From positions 10,526,815 through 10,590,814 of the forward strand of contig OY755242.1 in the NCBI GenBank assembly GCA_963576725.1: a DNA stretch of 64,000 nt, read 5' to 3'. Made by a program: the position numbers and the translations under genes. Origin of the DNA: Azorinus chamasolen (taxonomy: Eukaryota; Mollusca; Bivalvia; Cardiida; Solecurtidae). Below the pieces are notes generated by a model. That model saw only the letters and a program-made list of their open reading frames with translations, searched no databases and had not been told where the DNA came from. This document shows, one piece after another, positions 21,320-31,652 of the stretch (position 1 is its first letter; each line of letters starts with the position of its first letter).

Positions 21320-21394
21320 CTTCAAACAGATTGGATCTAGATGAGATGCGGAAAAATTCGGCGTCTCATCAGGATTCGACCTGTTTGACACCCA
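21320..21394. repeat. T3/J-type hairpin
   Basis: CAAACAGATTGGATCTAGATG and CATCAGGATTCGACCTGTTTG pair around GAAAAATTCGGCG. Confidence 0.75.
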
Positions 21395-21454
21395 TATTGC
21401 GTTTCGGTGAACGAACATATTATAGTTTGAATTTTTAAAATGTAGCGCAGAGCT

Positions 21455-21838
21455 CCAGATAACGTGCGTAAATTATATCATTGTCAGGAATAACTTATTT
21501 ATTTCTCCACCAAACCCTATACTATGACAACACTTTAGAATTGTAAATGTTAACCCTTTCGCTGCCAAATTCTGTCGTCTGCTAACTTTGTCGTCTGCAA
21601 CAATTTTTTTTATATTCTTCATTTTTGTTTCAAAAACATAGTAACAGCAACAAACAGTTTGGATCCTGATGAGACGCCGAGTTACTCGGCGTCTCATCTG
21701 GATCCAAACTGTTTGCATAGGTAATCACAGATCCGGCATTGGCAGCGAAAGGGTTAAATAGTGGTCACAGTATAGGGTCTGGTGGGGAAATGACGATTTA
21801 GTACTTGGGAAGGCACCTTTATCTGTAGCTCTGGTAGT
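21455..21838. mobile_element. H-family fold-back split by a T3 MITE
   Basis: Left part ATTTCTCCACCAAACCCTAT ... ACACTTTAGAATTG and right part AGTGGTCACAGTATAGGGTC ... CACCTTTATCTGTAGCTCTG match the intact H copy at 26.9-27.1 kb. A T3 MITE sits at the apex of the palindrome (next entry). Confidence 0.85.
21554..21753. mobile_element. T3 hairpin MITE, best copy, nested in H
   Basis: TTAA at 21,550-21,553 and 21,754-21,757. Terminal inverted repeats are CCCTTTCGCTGCCAA and TTGGCAGCGAAAGGG. A near-perfect hairpin at 21,653-21,718 has tip GAGTTACTC and arms AAACAGTTTGGATCCTGATG / CATCTGGATCCAAACTGTTT. Two GTCGTCTGC words lie at the left. The element is 200 bp and non-coding. TTAA plus CCC/GGG ends suggest piggyBac mobilisation (inference). 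Confidence 0.93.
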
Positions 21839-21941
21839 GGTTAAATAATTGTGTAAAATTGTTCGCCCAGCAGGCTCAAGTTTAATTTCGTTGTCAAACG
21901 TATGGTGGACGTTGTTTCATTAGTATAAGACATCTGTAATT

Positions 21942-22500
21942 AATCCTTTCGCTGCTACGTGCCGTCGGCACCATTTGTCGTCTGCTATATTTTCATTATT
22001 TAATGTTCTTCAAATTTGTTTTAAGAACAACAATCACATCATCAAACAATTCCATTGCGTCTCAACTGGAGTTATAATGTTTAATACGTTATCACAAACT
22101 CGTTATCGCCAATGAAATGCTCCAATTCTTTTGGCGCCAAACAAGTTTCGTGCGAAAACAATACAGTGAAGCTCACTTATAACGAACTTGGATATAACGA
22201 AATACTGCATATAACAAAATAAAAATTATTCCCCCTCTCTGATTACATATAGTGAAATGGACCTAATATAACGAAATTTGGATATAACGAAAGAAATCAG
22301 AGGGTCCCGAGGACTTTGTTATAAGTGAGCTTCACTGTATCGACTTTGATAATTTCCATATTGAACATTCCCTTCACGTAAGTGGTATGTCAACTAGTAT
22401 GGATGCTGATGAGACGCCAGTGTACTCAGCGACGCTGCTACTCGATGTCTCGTCTGGATCCAAACTATTTGTACAGGTATTCAAAGATTCGCCTATTTTC
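21942..22500. mobile_element. Degenerate T3 MITE with a nested TA3 MITE
   Basis: CTTTCGCTGCTACGTGC and TTTGTCGTCTGCTATATT match the T3 left end. A decayed hairpin at 22,392-22,470 (GATGCTGATGAGACGCCAG ... CTCGTCTGGATCCAAACTA) is the T3 core. The middle is interrupted by the TA3 element. Confidence 0.6.
22164..22337. mobile_element. TA3 MITE with TA duplication
   Basis: CAGTGAAGCTCACTTATAAC and GTTATAAGTGAGCTTCACTG are perfect terminal inverted repeats. TA lies at 22,162-22,163 and 22,338-22,339. The interior has AACTTGGATATAACGAAATA repeated as AATTTGGATATAACGAAAG. Length 174 bp. Ends and TA target are Tc1/mariner/pogo-like. Confidence 0.93.
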
Positions 22501-22547
22501 AAAAGACCCCATGAATTGCCTTCCGGCGACTTCGGCGGTTAAATAGT

Positions 22548-22772
22548 TCACTCTTTCCCTGTTCTGTGTTTATTTCAATACCTACAGAATATTCAGGGAC
22601 AAAACAGTAATAATGAAATATGGAAGGTGGAACTTTATAAGACAGTAAAGAAACAGATATTTCAAATTCCAATAGCATACAAAGCAGACCCTGATCAGAC
22701 GGCGCCTATATGAGCTGTCTGCTCTGGGTCTACCCTGTTTGCGTGAAATTACGTACACATATGAAGGAAAGG
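22548..22772. mobile_element. T1 hairpin MITE
   Basis: CACTCTTTCCCTGTTCTGTG at the left and TATGAAGGAAAGGA before TTAA (22,773-22,776) at the right. Hairpin ACAAAGCAGACCCTGATCAG ... CTGCTCTGGGTCTACCCTGT at 22,676-22,741. Confidence 0.8.
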
Positions 22773-22776
22773 ATTA

Positions 22777-23025
22777 AGCATGTTATATTTACAAGGCACC
22801 AAATTGGTAATCTACAAAAGGTTTTTATAAATAACATCAAACATTTTTTTATTTCTACACTAGAACTCTATCAGCTTATGTGTTAATGCAGATAACTTGT
22901 ATGCGTGTGTGGTACTGTATAATACACCGGAAATATCTAATTCTTCAGAAGTATGTCTTTAATGTATGTTTAAAACAAATTAAGTATAACCGTATGGCAC
23001 GTGTTTCTATGTGTCCCCTTCCTGA
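22777..23025. other. Intergenic
   Basis: AT-rich. No open frame or repeat recognised. Confidence 0.45.
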
Positions 23026-23565
23026 GTGTTACAGTTCTTGTTTGTAACCAGCATTCGACTAATGCGCGCCCTTGTCCACTCAGTCTTCTTGTATGCTTGT
23101 GAAACATGGACACTCACGGCTGAATTACAAAGAAAAATCCTGACCACAGAAATGAGATGCTATCGTACCATCTTGGGCATCTCATATCTAGACCATATCA
23201 CAAATGAAAGCATAAGTGACAGAATCAAACTATACGTAAACGATTACGTAGACCTCCTATCAACAGTTAAAAGGTGTAAACGACAATTGTATGGCCACAC
23301 CACAAGATCAAATGGACTCTCAAAGATCATCCTCCAAGGTACAATCGAGGGAGGGAGACGTAGAGGACGTCAAAAGAAGAAGTGGGTCGACAACATCGGG
23401 GAATGGATAGGCAAATATTTGCAGAGACACAAAACCTGTCACACAACAGACAAAAGTGGAAGGAGCCGATGCGAAAGTCAATCGTGCGATGCCCCCACGA
23501 CTCTGTCCAGAGTTAAGGGACCCAGGTGACCTGGTGATCTGCTTGATGCAACATAAAGGTAATAG
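23026..23565 (+). pseudogene. LINE ORF2 C-terminal fragment, 5'-truncated
   Basis: A plus-strand frame with the post-RT region of a non-LTR retrotransposon: RALVHSVFLYACETWTLTAE, EMRCYRTILGISYLDHITNE, then a basic stretch GGRRRGRQKKKWVDNIGEWI. These strings are hallmarks of the C-terminal part of one invertebrate LINE group. RT and endonuclease are absent, so it is 5'-truncated near 23,050, as is usual for LINE copies. After about 23,440 the frame shifts: the expected continuation (AMPPRLCPELRDPGD) is in another frame. Non-functional. Confidence 0.88.
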
Positions 23566-23895
23566 CGGAACGCTGTCTGCATAACGCGTGCCCTGAATTA
23601 AACTATCATCAGCCGAAAACATCCAGGTATGGTATTCTTTTAAATGTTTTTGTAGACTGGTTTTATTGATATTCATGCAGATTACACCATATTTTACCAT
23701 TAAAATATATATTCAACGTTACCCACTTTCAGGCAATAGCTCCAGGCTTGTATCTGTCATTGGGCAACGTCTTGTAGATAGTCTTATAAACACTTGTGAT
23801 AATCTGAACATTTCTCATGCTGAATATTCTAATGTGAATCAACTCACAATTAATATCATTCAGCAGGTGACTCAAATGTAGACGACGAGTTTTCT
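23566..23895. other. Intergenic, no recognised feature
   Basis: The plus-strand frame at 23,666-23,881 has no recognisable motif. Confidence 0.45.
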
Positions 23896-23897
23896 GG

Positions 23898-23968
23898 CAA
23901 ATAGTGTATACCGATATGGGACCATTTCTCTAGAGGTTGCCTCATATGGGTCAATACTATTTGCTGAT
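23898..23968. repeat. T2-like hairpin
   Basis: GGCAAATAGTGTATACCGATA and ATATGGGTCAATACTATTTGC form arms around CCATTTCTCTAGAGGTTGCC. Confidence 0.7.
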
Positions 23969-24263
23969 GAAGATGTGATATGTTTTCATCATGAAACTGA
24001 TTTATCTGTTGACCGGAAGCGGCGTTTTAAAGTGCATTTTAACCCATTGGCAACTGTTTTCAGACGTTTATTGCCAAACATAAATGTATGCTTATATTGT
24101 ATTGAAATATATAGATCTGCCAAGATAGTTTTAATTTTCTCTAGCTTAATGCCACAACTATAATAATTCATATTCAAACACAGCCAGAAAATATAATGTT
24201 TTTTTATCCAATATCAAACGTCTTCTATTGTCTAATCAGTGTCGGCTTTGTTTGCATATGTAA
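23969..24263. other. Intergenic, no recognised feature
   Basis: AT-rich. Overlapping frames on both strands near 24,000-24,170 have no motif. Confidence 0.45.
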
Positions 24264-24265
24264 TA

Positions 24266-24627
24266 CAGTGATCCCTCCCTACAACGGCCCTCTCAATAAC
24301 GATTCCCTCCTTACAACAACGCGTGTCACTGTTTCCGAAAGAACAAGGCTCCAGAAACAACTGTTTTCCATCGTATTTTCTTTATGCCTCCATCAAACCC
24401 TATGTTGTGACCACTCTTTAGAATCGTCACTTTGTGACGATTCTAAAGAGTGGTCACAACATAGGGTTTGATTGAGGCATAACGGTTTTAGTTCTCGAAA
24501 TACACCTTATCTGGGGATCTGCAAACAAGCTAATTATGTTTGATTTTCCCTCCCTATAAAAACTCCCTCTGAACAACACATACAATCTTCGTATCCCAAA
24601 GGGTGTCGTTGTAGAGCGGGAGCACTG
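24266..24627. mobile_element. TA4 MITE carrying a nested palindrome
   Basis: CAGTGATCCCTCCCTACAAC begins after TA (24,264-24,265). GTTGTAGAGCGGGAGCACTG ends before TA (24,628-24,629). Terminal repeats are imperfect. Inner parts show CCCTCCTTACAACAACG and CCCTCTGAACAACACATAC. The interior is interrupted by the 97-bp palindrome listed next. Confidence 0.8.
24384..24480. mobile_element. H-family palindrome, near perfect
   Basis: 97 bp, centred at 24,432. The left arm begins ATGCCTCCATCAAACCC and the right arm ends GGGTTTGATTGAGGCAT, with one mismatch over 47-nt arms and a 3-base centre (TTT between GTCAC and GTGAC). Shares ACCCTATGTTGTGACCACTC with family H. Confidence 0.92.
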
Positions 24628-24840
24628 TAACATATATGTAGATCTGAAAGTATAGTTTCTGTCATGAGCGTTTGCATATGGCATAAAATAGATATGATTG
24701 TATAGTTTCTGTCATCAGCAATATTTATTGTGTTATCAAGTCATTATGAAAAAATAATATAACCGAATGGGATATTCTTTAACATAATTCCGGACATGAA
24801 TAGCCGTGAGATAATGAGTCAATGTTCGTTAAAAAACTCA

Positions 24841-24922
24841 TTACACAAACAACGCATTACACAAACAACGCATAACACAAACAACACAACGGATTACACA
24901 AACAACGCATTACACAAACAAT
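24841..24922. repeat. 16-bp tandem repeat
   Basis: About five units of ATTACACAAACAACGC with small indels. Confidence 0.85.
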
Positions 24923-25049
24923 GTTCTGTGATACAATCTTCCTGTTGGGGTAGTACCAATGGCTTGGGCCTTGTAAAGTACACGAACGTATTTCTACCTT
25001 CACAAGGAAGTACAATACGTGTTCTATTTGAATAAATGTAACGATTACA

Positions 25050-25176
25050 GTTACACTATTAGTTACACGGTTATTTGGCATGGTGTACGGGCTGGTATGA
25101 CCGGGTTAGATCCCGTATTTCCTGAGGCGTTACCCGGTCATACCAGCCCGTACACCCTGCTAAATTACCGTGTAAC
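25050..25176. mobile_element. Palindromic MITE, GTGTACGGGCTGGTATGACC arms
   Basis: GTGTACGGGCTGGTATGACC at about 25,083 and GGTCATACCAGCCCGTACAC at about 25,136 are exact reverse complements. Outside them, TTACACGGTTATTTGGCA and TGCTAAATTACCGTGTAA extend the inverted repeat. The loop is about 30 bp. GC content exceeds its surroundings. Confidence 0.88.
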
Positions 25177-25820
25177 GAATTTATTACCAGTCAGAGATCC
25201 GATTAACCTAATTAAGAAACGAACAATTTGCTGACATTAGATCTCTAATTAATATTACGACATGACAGGGAAACATGACGTCGTCACAGAGCAAATATGA
25301 CGTCGCCTCAGAGCAATTCAAACTTCACTTGTAAACATTTGAGTTTAAACGGTTACACGTTGTACTGAGAAGTTGAATGTGTCAAATTGAGAAACGTATG
25401 GGGAACCGTTTTTTACGTTTATTATCGATTATTTGGTCGTAATCCGTACAGAATTAATGGAGTAATTCGAATCGACGCTAGAAACAAAAACAAAACGAAT
25501 GATGTCACGCGTCAAATTTGAATTCTGTATTCTCCGTGGAAGCCGCCGAATACGGTTCTGTACACCCCGGCAGTTTTTGGCAAACTGACCAATCAACTTC
25601 CAAGGATTTTCTCTGACTGGTAATAAAGGGATCTATGTTTGTTCCTACAACAGAGCAAACATGCATTAGGGAAAACATTATTTCAATGCACAAGAAATTT
25701 GTGGATGGATATATGGCGAGACATCATTCCACTTTATTTAATGTAGAATAATTATAATGATCTTCAATATGTCTTTACAACATAATGATATTAATTTATT
25801 CCAATTGCGTTGTGAGATTG
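25177..25820. other. Intergenic, little recognised
   Basis: Contains two similar words, CATGACGTCGTCACAGAGCAA and TATGACGTCGCCTCAGAGCAA, near 25,272-25,315 (a small direct repeat). No gene. Confidence 0.45.
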
Positions 25821-25823
25821 CAT

Positions 25824-26005
25824 CATGGTAAAACCTCTCTAAACCGGACGTTTAATTTAGTGTAAATATCGGTCTTGGAGACAGGTGGAGGCTTAATGAT
25901 CATCTAGGAACTTTCAACATGACTTTCACTCTGTATTTAGCAGCCACCTGCCTTAAAGTATCTAAATTCTTCTCTTCTAGAAATCCGCTTCAGAGGGGTT
26001 CACTG
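25824..26005. mobile_element. TA2 MITE (CCGGACG variant)
   Basis: GGTAAAACCTCTCTAAACCG and GCTTCAGAGGGGTTCACTG are inverted ends. CGGTCTTGGAGACAGGTGG and AGCAGCCACCTGCCTTAAAG are the inner arms. Hairpin tip decayed. Confidence 0.8.
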
Positions 26006-26104
26006 TACCTATGTACACGGCGACACGTTTGCTGCCTGATTTACCAAAGACCTTTAGGCTGTTTAGCAAACATTTTTTTTGTAAAAGATACCATCGACTT
26101 CAGT

Positions 26105-26255
26105 TATATATGTTGATTTATCTTGCATTTGGCACAGTCACGGTCAAAGTATCAACAGTTTGATTCCTAATGAGACCCCGAGTTATGCGGCGTCTCATCT
26201 GGATCCAAACTGCTTACATAGGTAATCGCTCACCCGCAGCAGGCTAACGACTAAA
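26105..26255. mobile_element. T3-like hairpin MITE variant
   Basis: Hairpin CAACAGTTTGATTCCTAATG ... CATCTGGATCCAAACTGCTT. The flanks TTGATTTATCTTGCATTTGGC at the left and TAGGTAATCGCTCACCCGCA at the right are shared with the copy near 62.8 kb. Confidence 0.7.
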
Positions 26256-26930
26256 TATGGATTGACAAAGCTCGTGTTTTACAATTCGACAATGCTTATT
26301 GTTCATGTTGTGACTGACTAGAGATTATTATCATGTCATGGTGATATCTATTCCATTAAATATGGTAATACATCTTGTATCATTTAATTGTGCCTCTCGG
26401 CTATACATCAGAACTTCTGATTGGATAAAATAACAAGTCACATGAAACTATGTTCCATCTTTTCCTGAACCCAATAACACACGACGGAATACTAAAGCTA
26501 GTAGTGTCACAAACTGTATACCATAAATAATCATGTCTATTGTTATACCGTGAATGTATTCATTGGTGTTTCCGTAAGTTAATAGAATCATGTTTATCCT
26601 GATTAACCTATTACTAGTTACCCAATCGCCCCAATTCCACTTGGCATCATCTCGATAAGTTTAAACTAGACTGCCAAAGTAGCTAACAGTGTCGACCTTA
26701 ATATGGGTCTGCTATGTTTGTTTAAGTTGATCCGAATATTTGGGGGAAGTAGGGTATCTATTGTAAGTAGGGTATCTATTTTGATTTTTATCTAACGAAA
26801 TGACTAAAATAAAATTAATTTTAGTTTAATTTGCTCGACTATAAAATAAATAAACACTCACATAGTTTCTTGTAAGTAAGGTACACGATTGATTGTGTAC
26901 TTCAGGGGTTCAGATAAGATGCGTAAATTT
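26256..26930. other. Intergenic, little recognised
   Basis: A duplicated GTAGGGTATCTATT near 26,748-26,780. A T5-type arm (TATGGGTCTGCTATGTTTG) near 26,701. No gene. Confidence 0.45.
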
Positions 26931-26934
26931 AAAC

Positions 26935-27105
26935 ATTTTTAAGAACAGGTCCTTTATTTCTCCACCAGACCCTATACTGTGATCACTCCGTAGAATCGTC
27001 TCTTCGAGACGATTCTTAAGAGTGGTCACAGTATAGGGTTTGGTGGAGAAATTGCGATTTTAGTATTTAAGTACACACCTTTATCTGTAGCTCTGGCACT
27101 TGTAC
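26935..27105. mobile_element. H-family fold-back, intact copy
   Basis: Arms TTTCTCCACCAGACCCTATA and TATAGGGTTTGGTGGAGAAA pair through to the apex TCTTCGAGACGA (about 26,998-27,012). The right flank (GTACACACCTTTATCTGTAG) is common to all H copies. Confidence 0.9.
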
Positions 27106-27476
27106 TGATTTGAACTAAACAGTGACTGACATTCGTGCTACACTTATCATCTCATATTCCAGGTTAAATAGGTGGATGAATTTGCACGTAAATGGCAGTT
27201 GTCCAGTTATTTGAATAAGCAAATTAGATGTGGGATGATTTCGTACGATATCTAATCATCGGGAGTCTCTTACGAAACATTATTGGAAATTTGCAATTAC
27301 CACAACGTGTATTTGTTATTAAGGTTCAAACAGAATGATGAAAAAAACCGATTGCATGGGATATTCATTTTCGTTACAAAATTAAAGAATGTAGCCATGA
27401 GATAATTACTTCTCCTCGATCAATAGTTGGTGGTCACAGAATAAAGCTTCGCTAATTAATGCGATCACATAATTAA
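27106..27476. other. Intergenic, no recognised feature
   Basis: AT-rich. No open frame or repeat recognised. Confidence 0.5.
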
Positions 27477-27480
27477 TTAA

Positions 27481-27656
27481 TCCCTTCCTGTTCTATGTTT
27501 ATTCCAAATTTCAATAATACTAAATAGTCATGGACAAAACAGTTAAAATGAGATACAGAATGTGGAACAATGTAACTACTTTAGAAAGTAAAGAAACATA
27601 TCTATCAAATTCCATTGGTAAACAGAACAGTCCCTGATCAAACGTCTGCTAAAGGG
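27481..27656. mobile_element. T1 MITE with deleted hairpin arm
   Basis: TTAA at 27,477-27,480 and 27,657-27,660. The left end TCCCTTCCTGTTCTATGTTT and the T1 body are present. At the hairpin (CAGTCCCTGATCAAACGTC) the sequence jumps directly to GCTAAAGGG, losing the right arm. Confidence 0.85.
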
Positions 27657-27689
27657 TTAACACAGCAGTCTATAAACGGGTTAATGTTG

Positions 27690-27830
27690 GGCAAGAGTAA
27701 TGCAGAAGCTCCTATATATTTTTTGGCATAACCTTTATCTTGTACTAAGCTACTGCTTGTTTTAAAACCCAGAAACATAATTCGTTTTAGTGGTCGTATT
27801 AATGAGACTTTGCTGTGCCTGTAAAGGACA
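27690..27830. mobile_element. TA2 MITE, degenerate
   Basis: TAATGCAGAAGCTCCTATATA and TGTACTAAGCTACTGCTTG are TA2 arms. GGTCGTATTAATGAGAC is close to the right end. Confidence 0.5.
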
Positions 27831-27839
27831 AACGAGAAA

Positions 27840-28140
27840 GCCTACATTAATACATTGATAGTGAGGTATCAGTTATTATTTTATACTTCTTCGATAATTT
27901 GAATAGGCAATTATTTAACCTTTTTCCGTCATGTACATGTGAACGCTGTTATCACGTATTTGTTTATATCGGGCTATTGTCTCGCTTTAACGATACGAGT
28001 ATATCAGTGATCTCGCGATGTCCAACTAATTACAGGCAGAGGAGGACACCAGAGGCTTTTCCATGTGTAGAACAATTATTTCCTGAACAGAAGAATGCAC
28101 AGGTAGAACCAACGACCCATCGCGAGCCAGATTGACGACT
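27840..28140. other. Intergenic, no recognised feature
   Basis: The plus-strand frame at 27,899-28,135 (78 codons) has no recognisable motif or homologous context; not called. Confidence 0.4.
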
Positions 28141-28184
28141 TCCTCACATGGACAATTAAACTGTACAGGTCGGGATTAGTACGG

Positions 28185-28392
28185 ACCTTTGTAAACAGGG
28201 TAGGCCTATAACGACTCCTATAGTAGCAGTCAGATCAAGGTCTGTCCTGTATTATTATGAAATTATAATATATCTGATTCTGCGGTTGCTATTGATTCCA
28301 AAACATGTTATGCACATATGCCAATATAAACTTCAGCAAATATATATTTATGATGTCATTATTTCTAGCACGAATACTGATCAGGTAAAGGG
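28185..28392. mobile_element. T5 hairpin MITE
   Basis: TTTGTAAACAGGGTAGGCC ... GATCAAGGTCTGTCCTGTA is the hairpin. The body ATATCTGATTCTGCGGTTGC, ATGTTATGCACATATGCC, TTTATGATGTCATTATTTC leads to GGTAAAGGG followed by TTAA (28,393-28,396). Confidence 0.75.
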
Positions 28393-28458
28393 TTAAAATA
28401 GAATTATAAAACTTTTGATTATAAACATTTTGAAAGATCGTTCAATTTCGTAACGACA

Positions 28459-28482
28459 GACACACACACACACACACACACA
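28459..28482. repeat. (CA)n microsatellite
   Basis: Uninterrupted CA dinucleotides. Confidence 0.95.
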
Positions 28483-28682
28483 CGTCAGATTGAATTAATA
28501 ATTTGTGTATTGGCAATTGCAATCAGGGGTTATCTATGGTCTGGACTATTTGCCATTCATATTTCTCTCGCACAGTACATGTATATCCCTTCATTCCGAA
28601 TGGACTATTCTGATAAACAACGATGGACCACTCCACTTTGAACATTCAGCATTCAATGTTTTCTATATTGGCGTGTAATTAT

Positions 28683-28922
28683 CCCATTCCCTATTCTATG
28701 TTTATTACATAATTCAATACCTACTGAATATTCATGGACATATTATTTGAAATGAAACATATAAGGTGTTTTAATGTAGCTATTTTAAAACGGCAATAAA
28801 CAGATCTATCAAATTTCATTTCAAACAGAGCAAACCCTGATCAGAAGGCTCCTATAGGAGCCGTCTGATCTGGGTCTACTCTGTTTGCAACCGGTGAAAA
28901 GTCGTTTGTATGGAGGAAAGGG
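28683..28922. mobile_element. T1 hairpin MITE, good copy
   Basis: Left flank TTAT (28,679-28,682), right flank TTAA (28,923-28,926). CCCATTCCCTATTCTATG and TATGGAGGAAAGGG ends. Hairpin at 28,822-28,889 with tip GCTCCTATAGGAGC at 28,848-28,861 and arms AACAGAGCAAACCCTGATCA / TGATCTGGGTCTACTCTGTT. Confidence 0.9.
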
Positions 28923-28926
28923 TTAA

Positions 28927-29403
28927 CGTAGGCCGCTACAACATTGACCCGTTTAATTGATGCATGTTTAGGTGAGAATAAATCTTGTATACATATCATG
29001 TTATCATATTTGCACACGAACATATTGGCCATGGTTGACACTGTACTATCAGATCTATATCATTCAATAAGCAAACAAAATAGTTCCTACTCGGACGATT
29101 CCTAATCAGGTAGCAAAAGCGCCGCCAAACACCATCTCTATCATGTAAAAGACTTACAAATGATATGTCACTTTCTTCAATATCGACATGTAGTTGTTTA
29201 AAATTACTTATGTAAGTGTAGTTTCATATTGCACCACTGATCATGCTTGATAATTGGCCATGACTGAATATGTATGATAGATGTATAAACTGCGTGCTGT
29301 GCGTAAAATTTGACTGTAATGTTGGAAAAGCAATTGCAGTCAGCTGAAATGAAGGTTATCATATGCTGCAGTATAAATACTGCCTAATTTACTGTTACGC
29401 GTA
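28927..29403. other. Intergenic with hairpin debris
   Basis: AGCAAACAAAATAGTTCCTAC near 29,070 is a decayed T1 arm. No gene. Confidence 0.45.
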
Positions 29404-29405
29404 TA

Positions 29406-29615
29406 CAGTAGAACTGTCTGAAGCGACCTTATATTGACTGGACACAGTAATCTTAAAGAACATGTAGGTGCTTAATACAGGTCAAATGTAATAATTATGC
29501 AGAAAGCTCCTATATGAGCTTTCTGCATTACGTTTGACCTGTATTAAGCTACCACCTGCCATACAGTCCAACAATTAGACCACTTTGTGATGGGCGCTTA
29601 AGCCATGTTCAACTG
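29406..29615. mobile_element. TA2 MITE, best copy
   Basis: TA at 29,404-29,405 and 29,616-29,617. CAGTAGAACTGTCTGAAGCG and CGCTTAAGCCATGTTCAACTG ends. The inner palindrome GCAGAAAGCTCCTATATGAG / CTTTCTGC lies within TAGGTGCTTAATACAGGTCA and TGACCTGTATTAAGCTACCA arms. Confidence 0.92.
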
Positions 29616-29639
29616 TATTTCTTTTGCATAGAGTTGAAT

Positions 29640-31395
29640 ACATCCTTACTTACTTAATCCTCTTCATGATGTGAAGCACATAAGGCCGCCACCACAGAAT
29701 GTAATTGCTGCATGTCAGCTGCTTGTCGTTGGATGTATCCCCGGGTCAAGCCCGCTTCTTTCATCTCTTTCTCCACAGACATCATCCATGGTTCTTTTGG
29801 GCATCACTTCCTTCTTTTGCCCGCCGTTGGCCATCGTATTGCAGCCCTAGGAATAGCCTCTGGGCCCATTCGATTGACAAGGACGATCCATCGCCAGCGC
29901 CTGCGCCTGATCGCAGTTGAGATAGCCGTGGTTCCAGTTCTCTGGTACATGTTGTTATTGGAGATGGTGTTGGGCTAGAATAATTTTAAGATTATCCGGA
30001 GATATCTGGTCTGGAAGACATCAAGCCTGTGTCACATATTTTGTGACATTCCATGTCCCTGCATAATAGATTAAGACTCCGATGACGTTGAAGATGTTGA
30101 TTTTGGTCTTGGTGCTAATCCTCGATGACTTCCAGATGTTCCTCAGTGTGGCAAAAACAGTCATTGCCTTAGAATTCCTGGTGTCACCTTCTGCGTGATC
30201 CTGCTTCCCAGGTATACAAATTCTTTCACCTCATCAATCTGCCTGTCACCAATGGTCAAAGGGTACAGTAATCGGGTCTTGATTGTCTTTAACTTGGGTT
30301 TTCCTATGTTGCTGTTTAGACCAATCTTCTGTCTAGCTGTTACCATGCCGTTTGTTTTATCCTGGATGTCTTGGAAAGGTTGAGCCAGAAGGGTTATGCT
30401 ATCTGCAAACACTATGTCTTCTAATGACTCCGTAAATGTCAAGGATAAACCTCTTTTTCCGGACATTGTGGTCTATTTCATCAACAAGCCTATGCAGCAG
30501 GTGAAGAGAAGTGGTGAAAGAAGACACCCCTGCTTCACTCCAGTCTGTATTGGGAGGCGTCAGTTAAGTCAGAACCGCATATCACCCTTGCATTGAAGTC
30601 CGAGTACAGTAGTAGGATAATGGTAATGATCTTGTCTGGGATGCAATAGTGTGTCTGAATCTTCCATAAGGCCGGACGGTGGATACTGTCGAATGCTTTA
30701 GCAAAATCTATGAAATCGGCATGTATTGTAGTGTTCCACTCGTTGCTTTGTTCTATCACGTGTCGTAGTGTAAATATATTATCTATGCACGACTTCCCTT
30801 TCCGCTTGTTCTTTATAAGCGTCAGATCCACCACGCTGGCTATCACGCTGGCTATCCTGTTCAAGACTACCTTACAAAGGACTTTACTTCTGACCGAAAG
30901 TAGCATGATCACTGTCCAATTGCTGGAGTTTATGATGTCTCCTTTCTTCGGAAGCTTGCCAATAAGGCCAGTTTTCCATAGGTGGGAAACTGTCTCGGAT
31001 TTCGAGGTGTTCTTTAGTAAGTCCGTCAACAACCGAGGTGTCACCAGGTCTTCTGCCTTCAACATCTCTGTACATATCTGAGGTCACATTTTCAGTGACC
31101 TAATGGCCTTTTACACCTCTGATAGTGAAGGTGGGTCCAGGGAACTGTCCAGTCGGCTTTCTGCAGGTGCTATGGATGCCATTACCTCTGGTTCGTATCT
31201 GTTGAGAACCTTCTCAAAGTGGTAACGCCAACATTCTAGTTTGTCCTCTGTAGTGCTTATCCTCTCCCAATGCCGCACCGGTGTATCGTTGGACTTAAAT
31301 CCTCCTATCAGTGGCTTGGATATTCGGTAAAGTGCTCCCATGTCCTGTCTGTATGCAGCGGCCCCTGCTTCATCGACCATTTGGTATATTGAATA
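29640..31395 (-). pseudogene. LINE ORF2 relic (RT plus C-terminal region)
   Basis: Minus-strand non-LTR retrotransposon copy split into several frames. From its 5' side: a pre-RT segment (KSNDTPVRHWERISTTED) at about 31,390-31,111; RT fingers and motif A (HADFIDFAKAFDSIHRPALW) at 31,065-30,535; the motif C region (DIVFADSITLLAQPFQDIQD) at 30,466-30,161, where the second catalytic Asp of the YADD-type box is Ser; and the C-terminal segment (SVEKEMKEAGLTRGYIQRQA ... ALCASHHEED) ending at a stop at 29,654-29,656. The stop is followed by a TAAG/TACT-type tail (29,641-29,656). Truncated at its 5' end near 31,395 and carrying several frame breaks, so inactive. A different LINE lineage from those at 23.0 and 52.5 kb by sequence. 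Confidence 0.88.
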
Positions 31396-31499
31396 CATCC
31401 TTAGGGAAACATATCTAATTACTGAAAAGAACAGAGAAAAGCGGTAAAGATCACATCCTAAGCAACCGTTGTATTTCTTGTCAGCAGCAAACAAATATA

Positions 31500-31652
31500 G
31501 TAAAACCTCTCTAAATCTTTTACTAGATTAGAATCAGTGTTAATCTGTAAAACAGATTACACATTAAGACAGAAAGTCATAAAGAAATGTGATTAAGCGG
31601 CTACCTCCAGAAACATCTAATAACAGTTCTGTTTAGTGGATTCACTATACAA
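31500..31652. mobile_element. TA1/TA2-like MITE, decayed
   Basis: TAGTAAAACCTCTCTAAATC at the left and TTTAGTGGATTCACTATA at the right. The interior GTGATTAAGCGGCTACCTCC resembles the conserved arm. Confidence 0.5.

Noticed and set aside
30195..31081. Plus-strand frames opposite the LINE at 29.6-31.4 kb
   Set aside because: Antisense shadows of the LINE coding strand.
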